DNA from: Planctobacterium marinum
Lineage (GTDB): Bacteria; Pseudomonadota; Gammaproteobacteria; Enterobacterales; Alteromonadaceae
Length of the DNA: 64,000 nt
Reading direction: 5' to 3'
NCBI RefSeq assembly: GCF_020687805.1
Contig: NZ_JAJEWQ010000002.1
Location: 685,300-749,299 of the forward strand
Of the stretch, positions 36,233 to 46,571 are shown one piece after another. How positions within the stretch are numbered: position 1 is the stretch's first letter; every line of letters starts with the position of its first letter. A model generated the notes under the pieces. The model did not search any database. It had not been told where the DNA came from and was given only the letters and a program-made list of their open reading frames with translations. The position numbers and the translations under genes are program-made.

Positions 36233-37036
36233 TCAGTGAAGATTGCTGTGAGGTTTGATCAGGTTCAGAATTTGGTCCTTGATAAAATAGTTAATACTTT
36301 CGTGTTGTTCAACATAATCAAGAATGGCCATGGCGGAGCGTGGTGACGCCTCATAACCCTGTGCAAATCCCGCAACGATATCGGCCAGTTGCGGGAAATT
36401 TTGCTCAAAACTCTGGTGTTCAATGTGCAAACTGACGGATTCAGAGCCCTGTTTTTGTTCCCAGTTCTCTACCAGGGTGAGCAGCCTGGAAAGCGCATGA
36501 TGCTGGATCAGATAAAATGCCGACAACTTATCGCCCTCGTTGTAACGTCTTAAGCCGATTAACAAATTGGTCAGCAGTTCACCCAGCAGCCATTGCGGAT
36601 CGCGGTATTCTTCGATGGTATCCGGACTGTGTCGGGTGCTTTGCGGCACCGCAACGTCGAAAATCTCGGAATCCATCGTGCTGTGTAACCAGGCGATACT
36701 GTTGTTTTTGATTTCGCGGGGTTCTAATTCCTGTTTTTCAACAATGGTCAGATCGCAAAATATACCGTCCGAAAACAAAAAGCGAAAATGCCCGGGGCTT
36801 CTCCTGAACTCGAAAGCAATGTGTTGAATGTCAGAAAGCCAACGAATATCGTCTAAAAACAACTGCTTACAACCAGGCTCAACTAATACTGTTAGCCCGA
36901 TATCACAGTCGCTCTCGCGCAAAGAGTGAAGCTTGTCACTTTTGTTGGGAAGTAGCATCGCCAGGGCATGATTTTGCGCCGCGATGACGAATCGGATTTG
37001 TTCCAACCTCTGCAAGATCAATTCATTTTTAGTCAT
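36233..37036 (-). CDS. Nucleotidyltransferase-like protein (NTase plus helical domain), tentative
   Basis: 267 residues from the ATG ending at 37036; the frame extends upstream to 37132 without support. LRESDCDIGLTVLVE (about residues 37-51) resembles the DxD region of minimal nucleotidyltransferases, a third acidic residue could be in FCDLTIVE, and the C-terminal half is all helical (GELLTNLLIGLRRYNEGDKLSAFYLIQHHALSRLL), as in aminoglycoside-nucleotidyltransferase or HEPN-fused proteins. The usual GSxxxG turn is not evident. Function is inference only. Confidence 0.5.
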   Translation of the reverse strand: MTKNELILQRLEQIRFVIAAQNHALAMLLPNKSDKLHSLRESDCDIGLTVLVEPGCKQLFLDDIRWLSDIQHIAFEFRRSPGHFRFLFSDGIFCDLTIVEKQELEPREIKNNSIAWLHSTMDSEIFDVAVPQSTRHSPDTIEEYRDPQWLLGELLTNLLIGLRRYNEGDKLSAFYLIQHHALSRLLTLVENWEQKQGSESVSLHIEHQSFEQNFPQLADIVAGFAQGYEASPRSAMAILDYVEQHESINYFIKDQILNLIKPHSNLH

Positions 37037-37266
37037 GAAGTTTAGATTATTGTCGCCGGGTGAATGTGGTTTGATTGTTTTGCGTTGTTTAAGTTGTATC
37101 CTGGAAGTTGGTAGGGTGACAACGTTTCGCATACGTATTCATTACAAATATTTAACAGAAGTTGCGCATTAAATTTACGGTTTTTACATGAATTGCCATT
37201 TCTGATTGATACCTGCGGGAAAATTTTTTATTGTGTCGGGCAAACTGAGTTAAGGAACTGAAAGGA

Positions 37267-38445
37267 TTGAAAAAACTTATTGTGGCGGTTATTTGCGCAG
37301 CGTTACTTGGCGGCTGTGCAGTCAGGGATGCGGATAGTCAAAATGCGCTTAAAAACAGGGTACCTGAGATTGTTGTTCCAAACCAGGTTGGGCCATTGCA
37401 ACAGTATGATGAACAGCAACTTTTCCAACTGACTGATACACAAATTGCAGAGTTTCGCGCCTGGTATGATGCGCCCCATCGCGCTGATATAGAGCCACAT
37501 GAACGCTTGTACAATTACCTGGAGAGCTATACCTACGGATTTGATTACCGGGGCAACACTTACACTGCATCTGAAGCAATGACGGAAAAAGCCGGCAACT
37601 GTTTGTCACTGGCGATGATGACAACGGCTTTGGCCCGGGTGGCCGGCATTGAAACGGGCTTTCAGATGGTGAATGCAACGCCGGTGTTTAAGCAAAAAAA
37701 CAACGTACTGTTGCTCTCATATCATGTACGCACCTATTTGTACGACCCAAATTGGCAACCTAAGCAAGGTGTGCTTACGTTAATACGGCCCAGACTTGTC
37801 GTGGACTATTTTCCCAATCGTTATGATGTACCAGGAGACGCGGTCAGCGAGGCGCTATTTATGAGCATGTATTACCGCAACCTCGCTGCTGATGCGTTAT
37901 TGGAAAACGATACCCGTAATGCCTTTTGGTTAACCCGAAAGGCCCTTGAGCTGGCACCAGAAGATGCGGAAAACATTAATCTGATGGCCATCATTTATCG
38001 GCGCCTGGCAATGCCAGAATTATCTGAGCAGTATTACCAGTATGGTATGGCAGTGGCACAGAACAACACCAATATGTTGAGCAACTATGCAATTTTACTG
38101 GAGTCTCAAAACCGAACCCGTGATGCAGAAAAAATCAGGCAGCGATTGTTGGATTTTCCCGATAATAATCCCTATGCCTGGATAAAGTTAGGGCATGAAG
38201 CGTATCAGGAAGAGAATCATTCGCGTGCTATTAATTATTATAAAAAGGCCATGGCCCTGGCTCCTTACCTGGATGAAATATATTTTGGTCTGGCTAAGAG
38301 CTTATATCGACGTGGTGAATATGCTAAAGCAGCTCAAGCCATGCGCGTGGCCGCTGAGAAATCCTGGGAACAATCTGAGCGAAATCTGTACTACGCCAAA
38401 TTGTCAGCCCTGCAGGCGCGGCGATTTGACCCTGAAAAGGAATAA
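37267..38445 (+). CDS. TPR lipoprotein with transglutaminase-like domain
   Basis: 392-residue predicted lipoprotein (KKLIVAVICAALLGGC, lipobox LGGC, Cys near 17) starting at TTG 37267 with AAGGA ten bases ahead. The N-terminal half has a transglutaminase-like Cys/His pattern: MTEKAGNCLSLAMMTTALARVAG with a candidate nucleophile Cys, and LLSYHVRTYLYDPNW with a candidate His and Asp. The C-terminal half has about four TPR repeats (from ALELAPEDAENINLMAIIYRRLAMPELSEQYY to the end). A protein-interaction or envelope-assembly role is likely; catalysis is unproven. Confidence 0.75.
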   Translation: MKKLIVAVICAALLGGCAVRDADSQNALKNRVPEIVVPNQVGPLQQYDEQQLFQLTDTQIAEFRAWYDAPHRADIEPHERLYNYLESYTYGFDYRGNTYTASEAMTEKAGNCLSLAMMTTALARVAGIETGFQMVNATPVFKQKNNVLLLSYHVRTYLYDPNWQPKQGVLTLIRPRLVVDYFPNRYDVPGDAVSEALFMSMYYRNLAADALLENDTRNAFWLTRKALELAPEDAENINLMAIIYRRLAMPELSEQYYQYGMAVAQNNTNMLSNYAILLESQNRTRDAEKIRQRLLDFPDNNPYAWIKLGHEAYQEENHSRAINYYKKAMALAPYLDEIYFGLAKSLYRRGEYAKAAQAMRVAAEKSWEQSERNLYYAKLSALQARRFDPEKE

Positions 38446-38451
38446 TAGCAA

Positions 38452-38486
38452 TGGAATACAACACACCATTGTTGTGTTGTATTCCA
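38452..38486 (+). terminator. 13-bp perfect inverted repeat after the TPR lipoprotein
   Basis: TGGAATACAACAC (38452-38464), 9-base loop, GTGTTGTATTCCA (38474-38486), no following T-run. It begins just after the stop codon; it could end transcription in a Rho-assisted way or protect the mRNA end. Confidence 0.5.
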
Positions 38487-38666
38487 GACATTAATGAAAT
38501 TTCAGTATTATATAACTGATGTTTATGGCGGCTATTCCGCAGAAAATACGTCTCTGGTTTTCCTTTATTGTCTGGATTCTTTATACTAGGCTTCTTTCTT
38601 ATCCTGTTATGAAATGATTGCTTATTCACACGCTGAATTGCGTTGCTTGAAAATAAGCGTAACGTG

Positions 38667-38679
38667 AATGATTATCATT
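38667..38679. promoter_or_regulatory. Fur-box core upstream of acnB
   Basis: AATGAT-T-ATCATT equals the central 13 bases of the 19-base Fur consensus (AATGATwATCATT); the outer bases match poorly. It ends 43 bases ahead of the acnB start. Iron control of this Fe-S enzyme is plausible. Confidence 0.5.
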
Positions 38680-38722
38680 GCAATTTGCACATCTGTGCGA
38701 AACATTTTATGAGGAGCTTGTT

Positions 38723-41335
38723 GTGTTAGAAGCATATCGCAAACATGTCGAGGAACGCGCTGCGGAAGGCGTCCCCCCTAAACCACTAAACCCTGAGCAA
38801 GTCGCTGCTTTAGTTGAATTACTAAAATCACCTCCAGCCGGAGAAGAGGACTTTCTGTTAGAGTTATTGTCAGAGCGAGTACCTCCCGGTGTAGACGAAG
38901 CTGCTTATGTCAAAGCGGGCTTTTTATCTGCCATTGTGAAAGAAGAAACCAGTTCGCCGATTATCTCCAAAGAGGCTGCGGTGCAATTGTTGGGTAACAT
39001 GCACGGCGGTTACAACATAGCAACCTTGGTTGAGTTGCTGGACGACTCAGACCTGGCAGAACTGGCTGCCGAAGAATTGAAACACACGTTGCTCATGTTC
39101 GATGCCTTTCACGATGTTGAAGACAAAATGAAAGCGGGCAACGCGTTTGCCAAAGACGTTATTGAGTCCTGGGCGGAAGGTGAATGGTTTACTGCGCGTG
39201 ACGAAGTCCCGGAAAAAATCACCATGACGGTCTTTAAAGTCACCGGTGAAACCAACACTGATGATCTATCCCCGGCACCGGACGCCTGGTCACGTCCGGA
39301 TATTCCGTTGCATGCGCGAGCAATGTATAAGATGACGCGAGATGGCATAGAGCCGGAAGTACATGGCGAAACTGGCCCCCTGCAACAAATTGAAGATGTA
39401 AAAGCCAAAGGCCATCCGGTGGCGTTTGTCGGTGATGTGGTCGGTACCGGTTCTTCCCGTAAATCAGCCACAAACTCGGTGTTGTGGTACTTTGGTGAAG
39501 ATTTACCCGGCGTACCCAATAAGCGCGGTGGTGGCGTTTGTATCGGGGGCAAAGTGGCACCTATCTTCTTTAATACCATGGAAGATGCCGGTGCATTAGT
39601 GTTTGAAACCGATGTTGATAAACTGGAAATGGGCGATGTTATTGATATCTTCCCTCTGGACGGCAAAATTCAGAACGCCGAAACCGGCGAACTCTTGTCA
39701 GAGTTTGGCTACAAATCAAAAGTCATCCTGGATGAAGTGCGTGCCGGTGGTCGTATCAATCTCATCATCGGTCGTGGTCTGACCGAGAAAGCGCGCGAAT
39801 CACTGGGGCTGGAATCCTCTGATTTGTTCCGTAAACCTGAACAACCCAAAGATACGGGTAAGGGCTTCACGCTGGCGCAGAAGATGGTCGGTAAAGCCTG
39901 TGGCGTTGAAGGTATCCGTCCCGGCACCTATTGCGAACCTAAGATGACAACCGTGGGTTCACAGGACACAACCGGTCCTATGACTCGTGACGAACTAAAA
40001 GATCTGGCCTGCCTTGGATTTACTGCGGATTTAACGATGCAGTCTTTCTGTCATACGGCAGCTTATCCCAAACCTGTCGATATCGATACTCAGCACACGC
40101 TACCTGATTTCATTATGAACCGCGGTGGTGTTTCGCTGCGCCCTGGCGACGGTATCATCCATAGTTGGTTAAACCGTATGTTACTGCCGGACACAGTGGG
40201 TACAGGCGGTGACTCACACACCCGTTTTCCTCTGGGGATTTCCTTTCCGGCGGGTTCCGGTCTGGTGGCTTTTGCAGCAGCAACCGGGGTCATGCCGCTG
40301 GATATGCCACAATCGGTATTGGTGCGCTTTAAAGGCAAGATGCAACCTGGTATTACATTGCGTGATCTGGTGCATGCCATTCCGTTATACGCCATCAAAC
40401 AAGGGTTATTAACGGTTGAGAAAAAAGGTAAGAAGAACATCTTCTCCGGTAACATTTTGGAAATTGAAGGTCTGGAAGATTTAACCGTCGAACAGGCGTT
40501 TGAGCTATCTGACGCCTCAGCCGAACGGTCAGCATCAGGCTGTACCATTAAGTTGTCGGAAGAATCCATCAGCGAATATCTGCGCTCCAACATTACCATG
40601 TTGCGCTGGATGATCAACGAAGGATACGGTGATCCCAGGACCCTCGAGCGCCGGGCGCAGAAGATGGAAGAGTGGTTGGCGGAGCCACAACTGATGCGGG
40701 CTGACGATGATGCAGAATATCTGGAAACCATCGATATTGATCTGAGCGAGATTAAGGAGCCTATCGTTTGCTGCCCGAATGATCCCGATGATGCGAAAAC
40801 CCTGTCAGATGTGGCGGGTGACAAAGTGGATGAAGTGTTTATCGGTTCATGTATGACCAATATCGGTCATTTCCGTGCCGCCGGTAAATTGTTGGACCAA
40901 AACAAAGCGCCTTTATCTACCCGTTTGTGGATATCACCACCAACGAAAATGGATAAGGCACAGCTAATGGAAGAAGGCTATTACAATATTTATGGCCGAG
41001 CGGGAGTTCGCACTGAAATGCCTGGCTGCTCACTGTGTATGGGGAACCAGGCACGAGTTGAAGCCGGAGCGACCGTTTTGTCCACGTCTACCCGTAACTT
41101 CCCCAACCGTCTGGGGGACGGCGCTAATGTTTATCTGACGTCCGCTGAGTTGGCCGCCGTGGGAGCAATTATTGGTAAAATTCCGACTGCTGCGGAGTAT
41201 ATGGAATACGCTAACAAAATCGAATCCATGAGCGCTGACGTGTTCCGTTACCTGAACTTTGATCAAATGCCTGACTTTAAAGCGGCAGAAGAAAAAGCGA
41301 AGAAAAACATTATTCCAACGCTGAATTTGTCCTGA
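38723..41335 (+). CDS. acnB: Bifunctional aconitate hydratase 2 / 2-methylisocitrate dehydratase AcnB
   Basis: [4Fe-4S] enzyme interconverting citrate and isocitrate; also dehydrates 2-methylcitrate in relatives. The 870-residue AcnB architecture is clear: N-terminal HEAT-like domain ([25 protein letters not shown]), swivelling domain ([36 protein letters not shown]), and cluster ligand segments [23 protein letters not shown] and [15 protein letters not shown]. The start is GTG 38723, with GAGGAG six bases ahead; the frame is open further upstream, but the family N-terminus fixes it. A Fur-box-like dyad lies just upstream and a strong terminator follows. Confidence 0.97.
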   Translation: MLEAYRKHVEERAAEGVPPKPLNPEQVAALVELLKSPPAGEEDFLLELLSERVPPGVDEAAYVKAGFLSAIVKEETSSPIISKEAAVQLLGNMHGGYNIATLVELLDDSDLAELAAEELKHTLLMFDAFHDVEDKMKAGNAFAKDVIESWAEGEWFTARDEVPEKITMTVFKVTGETNTDDLSPAPDAWSRPDIPLHARAMYKMTRDGIEPEVHGETGPLQQIEDVKAKGHPVAFVGDVVGTGSSRKSATNSVLWYFGEDLPGVPNKRGGGVCIGGKVAPIFFNTMEDAGALVFETDVDKLEMGDVIDIFPLDGKIQNAETGELLSEFGYKSKVILDEVRAGGRINLIIGRGLTEKARESLGLESSDLFRKPEQPKDTGKGFTLAQKMVGKACGVEGIRPGTYCEPKMTTVGSQDTTGPMTRDELKDLACLGFTADLTMQSFCHTAAYPKPVDIDTQHTLPDFIMNRGGVSLRPGDGIIHSWLNRMLLPDTVGTGGDSHTRFPLGISFPAGSGLVAFAAATGVMPLDMPQSVLVRFKGKMQPGITLRDLVHAIPLYAIKQGLLTVEKKGKKNIFSGNILEIEGLEDLTVEQAFELSDASAERSASGCTIKLSEESISEYLRSNITMLRWMINEGYGDPRTLERRAQKMEEWLAEPQLMRADDDAEYLETIDIDLSEIKEPIVCCPNDPDDAKTLSDVAGDKVDEVFIGSCMTNIGHFRAAGKLLDQNKAPLSTRLWISPPTKMDKAQLMEEGYYNIYGRAGVRTEMPGCSLCMGNQARVEAGATVLSTSTRNFPNRLGDGANVYLTSAELAAVGAIIGKIPTAAEYMEYANKIESMSADVFRYLNFDQMPDFKAAEEKAKKNIIPTLNLS

Positions 41336-41361
41336 TAAGTTGCGTTGCTCATTTGTAACCG

Positions 41362-41388
41362 AACCGGGCCTTGTAGCCCGGTTTTTTT
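41362..41388 (+). terminator. Rho-independent terminator after acnB
   Basis: AACCGGGC, CTTGTA loop, GCCCGGTT, then a run of T. It overlaps the stop codon of the convergent gene. Confidence 0.9.
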
Positions 41389-42154
41389 ATCCCAGATAGT
41401 TCTGCATGGTTTCATACTGCAATGGGGTGTGATGTTGGGCGCTGTCGTCCTGCAGCGCGATTAAACCAGAATAAGCCATTAGAAATGGGGCGGGCCCCAT
41501 TGATATACGGGCAATGCTTGCCTGGCGGGCCTGCTTCATGTCGTCCTGCTGGGTCACCATCAGATTGAGAGGCAATTGTATCTGTTGTGCTATTGTGCGC
41601 GCGATCTGCAAATTGCTCAGACCGGGTACAAACAGTCCATTGGCGCCGGCAGCACGATACAGATGAGCCCGGCGAAGGGTTTCTTCGCTCATGAGAGTTT
41701 CGTTGCTGGCGTTATGCAAAAAAACATCGGTACGGGCGTTGATAAACAGCTGACTGGTCATGGCGTTGATTGCTGAAATTTTATCACTGAGTCCCTCAGC
41801 CGGTTGCAGACCATCTTCCAGATTAATTCCCACAACGCCCATGTCTGTCAATGTACTACACAGTGTGGCCACTGTTTCAGGGACATCGCTGTAGCCGTTT
41901 TCAATATCAATGGTAACAGGCAGCTCAGTGACTCTGATAATTCGCTCTATCGCTGCCAGCAACTGCTCCTGTGGCATCTGGTAGCCATCGGCATACCCCA
42001 ATGACCAGGCGATGGCCGCACTGCTGGTGGCAATGGCTTTGGCTCCCATTTTCGACAATATTCTGGCTCCGGCAGCATCCCAAATATTGACTAATTGCAG
42101 CGGCGCATTGTGGTCGTGTAAAGCACAAAATTTAGCGTAATTTTTGGTATTCAT
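41387..42154 (-). CDS. Isocitrate lyase / phosphoenolpyruvate mutase family protein
   Basis: 255-residue TIM-barrel protein of the ICL/PEPM superfamily (Mg2+-dependent C-C or P-C lyases acting on carboxylates). Conserved pieces: LQLVNIWDAAGARILSKMGAKAIATSSAAIA, the Mg-binding VTIDIENGYSDVPE, and GVVGINLEDG. The catalytic Cys loop typical of isocitrate lyase (KKCGH) is absent, so it belongs to the phosphonomutase/oxaloacetase-like group with unknown substrate. It is convergent with acnB. Confidence 0.88.
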   Translation of the reverse strand: MNTKNYAKFCALHDHNAPLQLVNIWDAAGARILSKMGAKAIATSSAAIAWSLGYADGYQMPQEQLLAAIERIIRVTELPVTIDIENGYSDVPETVATLCSTLTDMGVVGINLEDGLQPAEGLSDKISAINAMTSQLFINARTDVFLHNASNETLMSEETLRRAHLYRAAGANGLFVPGLSNLQIARTIAQQIQLPLNLMVTQQDDMKQARQASIARISMGPAPFLMAYSGLIALQDDSAQHHTPLQYETMQNYLG

Positions 42155-42331
42155 GATTATCTTCTCGTTGATTTACTGGTCGTCATATTGCCCGAAACGT
42201 GGGTTTGCATAGCGCTAAAACCGGAACTCAACGTCGATTACCTTTGAACACAATTCTAAACAATTATGGCGAGTCTTGGGTGCGCTCAATTGTTCATAAT
42301 TTTACCAGTGTTGTGGATTCAGGAAGACAAA

Positions 42332-45300
42332 ATGAAAAATGTAGGTGGTCAGCTAGTGACAGTTTCGGTGGTATTGAGTCTTATTATCTTCAGTACCGCC
42401 TCAACAGCGCAAATTCAGACGTCTCAGGAGTTAAAACCGGCGCCTGTCAGACAGGCTCATATTTCCCAGGATGTTGATGTGCGTGCAGTTGAGAGACGCA
42501 TGGAAGCCAGTTTTTTACGCGCTAACAGCGCATTGCAGGACCGTTACCTGGTGGAATTCTATGAAGCGCCCCTGGCAAAGCAAGTTTCCCTGGGGAATAG
42601 CCATGCCAAAGGAAATCGATTGGCGAGCAAAAATGCACAGGATGTGGCTCTGAAAAGTCGTATTGAGACACAGCTTAAAGCCAATGTTAAGCGCCTCAAA
42701 TCGGAGATTGCCGGGCTTCAGGTTCACGCTACTCACAGTATTTTATTCAATGGCGTCCAGGTGAGTGCAAATCATGCAGCACTAAAACAACTGAAATCCC
42801 ATGCACAGGTGAAAGCGGTATATCCGGTGCGGTTGCGCTATGTCGATTTAGATGCCAGCCACCAGATAACACAAACCGCGTCAGCATGGCAGCTGTTGGG
42901 TGGTCAGGCGGAGGCCGGTAAGGGCATTAAAGTAGCGGTTATTGATACCGGGATCCGCCCGGAAAACCCGATGTTTGACGATGCCGGTTTTGACCCCCTG
43001 GAACTACCTGACAACAGCCATATTGTCACCAATCCAGATTATTGCCGCTCGGTAAACGGTGACGCCGGGTTTTGTAATAACAAGCTTATCGCTGCTCGTT
43101 ATATTGATCCGGCGGTACATGGTATGAGTGTCTATGCCGGTGAATATCGCTCACCTAAAGGCTTTGATGGTCACGGCACCCATGTGGCCGGTATTGCTGT
43201 GGGGAATCCGCTGAACATTACTTATAACCAGGCAAACCTGGACATTTCCGGTGTGGCGCCAGGTGCTTATCTGATGGTGTATAAGGCACTATACATGAGT
43301 GATATGGGACTGGCTTATGGTACCGACACTATGCTGCTGGAAGCACTGGAAACCGCGGTACTGGATGGCGCGGATATCATTAATAATTCATGGGGTGCAG
43401 GCAGTGGTGAGGACCCGGCGGCTTCGATTTACAATCAGGCTTTTGCGAATGCCGAGGCTGCCGGTATTGTTGTGGTTAATGCGGCCGGCAACACCGCTCA
43501 TCCTGGAGCCACAATAAATTGTCCGGCGTGTATCGAGTCAGGAATTGCCGTGGCAAACACCACCCACGGTCGGTTTATCGGGCATCCTCTCAGCGTTAAT
43601 GGCAAGCAATTCCTGGCGTACCAGGGGAATAATCAACAAATTGAGCAAGCCATTACGTTAACCTTAAAATCCTTAAACAGCATTAGCCCACTGGACGATA
43701 GCGGTTGTGGAGCAATGGACACGGATTATTTTTCCGGTGCTATTGTGCTGGTGGATTATCGCCCGTTTTGTTCGCTGGAAGAGGTGGCTGACAATATCAA
43801 AAATGGCGGCGGTGAAGCGGTACTCATATATCAGGGCGGTGCCTTTGGTATGGGTACCTACGAACCGTTTGTGCCGTACGAGGGGGCCTACAGTATCCCG
43901 CTTTTTGGTGTTTCGCGTGAAAATGGCTTAACTCTGGTGGATGATGCCTATGCAGGAGACTACCGCCTAACGATTAGCCATCAGTCGGAGCAGGGCGTAG
44001 AAGTGCAATATGTGGATATTGTAAACCCGTTTAGTTCCACTGGCCCAAACAACAACCCATCGGTACTTAAACCGGATATGGCTGCGCCTGGGACCAATGT
44101 ATTGTCTGCTTATTCGCCTGACGAATTTGTGTTTGACCCATTTCCCGACGGGCCAGGTGGCCTGACAACTGCCGTGTCAGGCGATAGCACCGAAGACGAT
44201 GTGGTCTTTGCAATGTTGACCGGCACCAGTATGGCATCGCCTCAGGTTGCCGGGGCGGCCGCCTTGTTAAAGCAGCAATATCCTCAGTGGACACCGCAGC
44301 AGATAAAATCCGCTTTGATGTCCACTTCAGAGACAGATATAAAATTGGGAATAGATCCGGCCAATGCATTTCATCAGGGGGCGGGCCGCCTCAATACTCT
44401 GGCGGCGCTAAATGCCAGGCTGCGATTGGCAGCCCCTTCCTGGTCTTCGCCTTCCTGTATCGGCCAGTGTAGTCATCAAAACACCCTGTATAACGAAACA
44501 TCTCAAACACAGCAGTGGCATCTGAGTGTGGCATTTTTTGATGGTGAAACGACTGGAACGGTTACGCCGGAGGTTATCGAGTTAGCGCCAGAAGGTGAAG
44601 ACGCCGACCATGCCAACATCGCCCTGAATGTCGATGCTACCAGAGCCAATCCCGAGCATATCCTGTTTGATAAATGGGTATTTGGCCGCCTGACCGCCAC
44701 CAACAGTCAGGGAGATGTGCAGCACATGCCGCTGGTGATCTATGCAAACGATACCAGTGATGAAGGCAGTTTGCTGGTAAGTTACGATGGCACTGAATTG
44801 CAGTCTGCTGACCCCGTTAGTTTTACCACGCGACTGCGCAACATTGGGACTACTGAGCAGGCTTCTGCGCAGCTTATTGCACCAGACAACGCGCAATTTG
44901 TGGCGGGTTCCGAGGAGGTAACCGTCACCAATGCCATAACTGCTGAATTTGTATTGTCAGATGATAATCAGACTCTCAACTGGCAGGGGCAATTGATGGC
45001 TGGCAGCATGTCGCTGGCCCCGCAGGGATTGTGGGATGATTTCTTGTTGTCTGATGCTCAGGTAGCGCCATTACCTTGTTCAAATGGGTGCAATGGTTTT
45101 AGCCTGGTGTTGGATTTTGATTTTCAGTTTAATGGCGAAAACTACCAGACTGTTACCGTCACTGATAATGGCTTTGCTGTGCCAGGCGCGAGCAATATCA
45201 GCTATTTCAGCGCGTTGTTTAATCAGCAATTTCCGCAAGCTGATAACCTAAATAATGTAATAGCACCATTCTGGACAGAGTTTGACCTCATCGACCCCAG

Positions 45301-46462
45301 TGAACAAAGTGACACAGGCGGTGGCCATATGCGCGCCGCGATTCGGGTGATAGATGACCTGAACTACCTGGTCGTTGAATGGGATAATGTGCAACCCTTT
45401 AACCTGAATGAAATACCTGAAGGGGAAGGCGACAATCCGGAACAACCACAGACTGATCGCTCAGGCTTTACATTTCAACTTATTATTCAGGAAAACACCG
45501 ACAACATCTGGTTCAATTACCTCAATATTCCCTATCAACCAGCGTTTGTTTCTGTCGGCGCGGAAAATCGGGATGGCACCATTGGTGTGACGCAGTTTTA
45601 TTACGACGAACTCAACCCGGCTACAGGCCAGTTACCTCAATCGGGTTCGGCACTTAAACTGTTAGCCGTGGAAGAAGGTAAGGTCACGCTGGAGGCACAA
45701 TTGCAACTGACAGGAGAGCTGGATTATGGTGTTGCTGATACACTGACAGTGACCGAAGACTCAGCGATGACCCTGGACGTACTGGACAACGACCAAACCC
45801 GCACGGCGGTGACCTTAACATCGCAGATGAACCTCGATATCGAATACAAAGCGATTGCCACGGCTTTTGTTGAAGCTTCAGGAGGACTGGATGCTGCTTC
45901 GCTGGAGCTGGTAACGCAGCCAGCGAACGGCACGGTAGAGCTGGTTGCGGGGCAGTTTCGCTATACGCCTGCTGCTGATTTTAGTGGAAACGACCAGTTT
46001 ACCTACAAGGTGGCTGATGGCAGCGGAAAGTATGCGCGTGCTACACCTGTATCCGTTTCGGTAACGCCGGTGAATGACGCGCCAACCTTGCAGGCATTCT
46101 CCAGCATCACGGTTGAGGAAGGGCAGTCTGTGGTGATTACTCCGCAAGCCAGCGATCCTGACAGTGATGAGCTGACGTTTCAGGTAGAGCAAACCGCCGG
46201 TGTGGTGGTTGCTGTCAACGCTGATGAGCAACAGCTTCGTTTCACGGCACCGCAGGTTTCCGAAAAAACACAGTTGTCATTTCGAATTCAGGCCAGTGAT
46301 AACCAGCTTTACAGTGAAGCGCAAACCCTTACCGTAACGGTACTTAATCGCAGTCAATCCAGTGGTGGAAGTATGTACCCGTTATTAGCACTACTGTGTA
46401 TCGCATTGTTGCTGAGGCTGTTTTATCACAACCTCAACGCCTTATATCGCTGTTCAAAGTAA
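42332..46462 (+). CDS. Large S8 (subtilisin) protease with PA, Ig/cadherin-like domains and GlyGly-CTERM-like tail
   Basis: 1376-residue secreted serine protease. Order: signal peptide (to about TASTAQ), I9-like inhibitory propeptide (DRYLVEFYEAP...AVYPV), S8 domain with Asp in VAVIDTGIRPENPMF, His in GFDGHGTHVAGIAVG and Ser in GTSMASPQVAGAAALL; a PA insert (about residues 410-545) lies inside it. Then Fn3-like and two cadherin-like Ig domains with the DxDxD-type repeat PVNDAPTLQ and SDPDSDELTFQV. The C-terminus SSGGSMYPLLALLCIALLLRLF plus Arg/Lys resembles a GlyGly-CTERM rhombosortase signal. Start ATG 42332 has AGGAAG ahead; the frame is open from 42266 but that part is unsupported. Confidence 0.93.
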   Translation: MKNVGGQLVTVSVVLSLIIFSTASTAQIQTSQELKPAPVRQAHISQDVDVRAVERRMEASFLRANSALQDRYLVEFYEAPLAKQVSLGNSHAKGNRLASKNAQDVALKSRIETQLKANVKRLKSEIAGLQVHATHSILFNGVQVSANHAALKQLKSHAQVKAVYPVRLRYVDLDASHQITQTASAWQLLGGQAEAGKGIKVAVIDTGIRPENPMFDDAGFDPLELPDNSHIVTNPDYCRSVNGDAGFCNNKLIAARYIDPAVHGMSVYAGEYRSPKGFDGHGTHVAGIAVGNPLNITYNQANLDISGVAPGAYLMVYKALYMSDMGLAYGTDTMLLEALETAVLDGADIINNSWGAGSGEDPAASIYNQAFANAEAAGIVVVNAAGNTAHPGATINCPACIESGIAVANTTHGRFIGHPLSVNGKQFLAYQGNNQQIEQAITLTLKSLNSISPLDDSGCGAMDTDYFSGAIVLVDYRPFCSLEEVADNIKNGGGEAVLIYQGGAFGMGTYEPFVPYEGAYSIPLFGVSRENGLTLVDDAYAGDYRLTISHQSEQGVEVQYVDIVNPFSSTGPNNNPSVLKPDMAAPGTNVLSAYSPDEFVFDPFPDGPGGLTTAVSGDSTEDDVVFAMLTGTSMASPQVAGAAALLKQQYPQWTPQQIKSALMSTSETDIKLGIDPANAFHQGAGRLNTLAALNARLRLAAPSWSSPSCIGQCSHQNTLYNETSQTQQWHLSVAFFDGETTGTVTPEVIELAPEGEDADHANIALNVDATRANPEHILFDKWVFGRLTATNSQGDVQHMPLVIYANDTSDEGSLLVSYDGTELQSADPVSFTTRLRNIGTTEQASAQLIAPDNAQFVAGSEEVTVTNAITAEFVLSDDNQTLNWQGQLMAGSMSLAPQGLWDDFLLSDAQVAPLPCSNGCNGFSLVLDFDFQFNGENYQTVTVTDNGFAVPGASNISYFSALFNQQFPQADNLNNVIAPFWTEFDLIDPSEQSDTGGGHMRAAIRVIDDLNYLVVEWDNVQPFNLNEIPEGEGDNPEQPQTDRSGFTFQLIIQENTDNIWFNYLNIPYQPAFVSVGAENRDGTIGVTQFYYDELNPATGQLPQSGSALKLLAVEEGKVTLEAQLQLTGELDYGVADTLTVTEDSAMTLDVLDNDQTRTAVTLTSQMNLDIEYKAIATAFVEASGGLDAASLELVTQPANGTVELVAGQFRYTPAADFSGNDQFTYKVADGSGKYARATPVSVSVTPVNDAPTLQAFSSITVEEGQSVVITPQASDPDSDELTFQVEQTAGVVVAVNADEQQLRFTAPQVSEKTQLSFRIQASDNQLYSEAQTLTVTVLNRSQSSGGSMYPLLALLCIALLLRLFYHNLNALYRCSK

Positions 46463-46571
46463 ACCGGGAAGTGTTAAGGGCTGCCAATTAAAAGTGCGCA
46501 GCCTTTTTACATTGCAAAAATGCTGACACAGGCATAGCCTAGAAACAGTATTAATCACTTCTGGTACCGTT

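Noticed and set aside
40090-40860. 256-codon open frame on the minus strand inside acnB
   Set aside because: Shadow of acnB codon bias, no motif and no ribosome-binding site.
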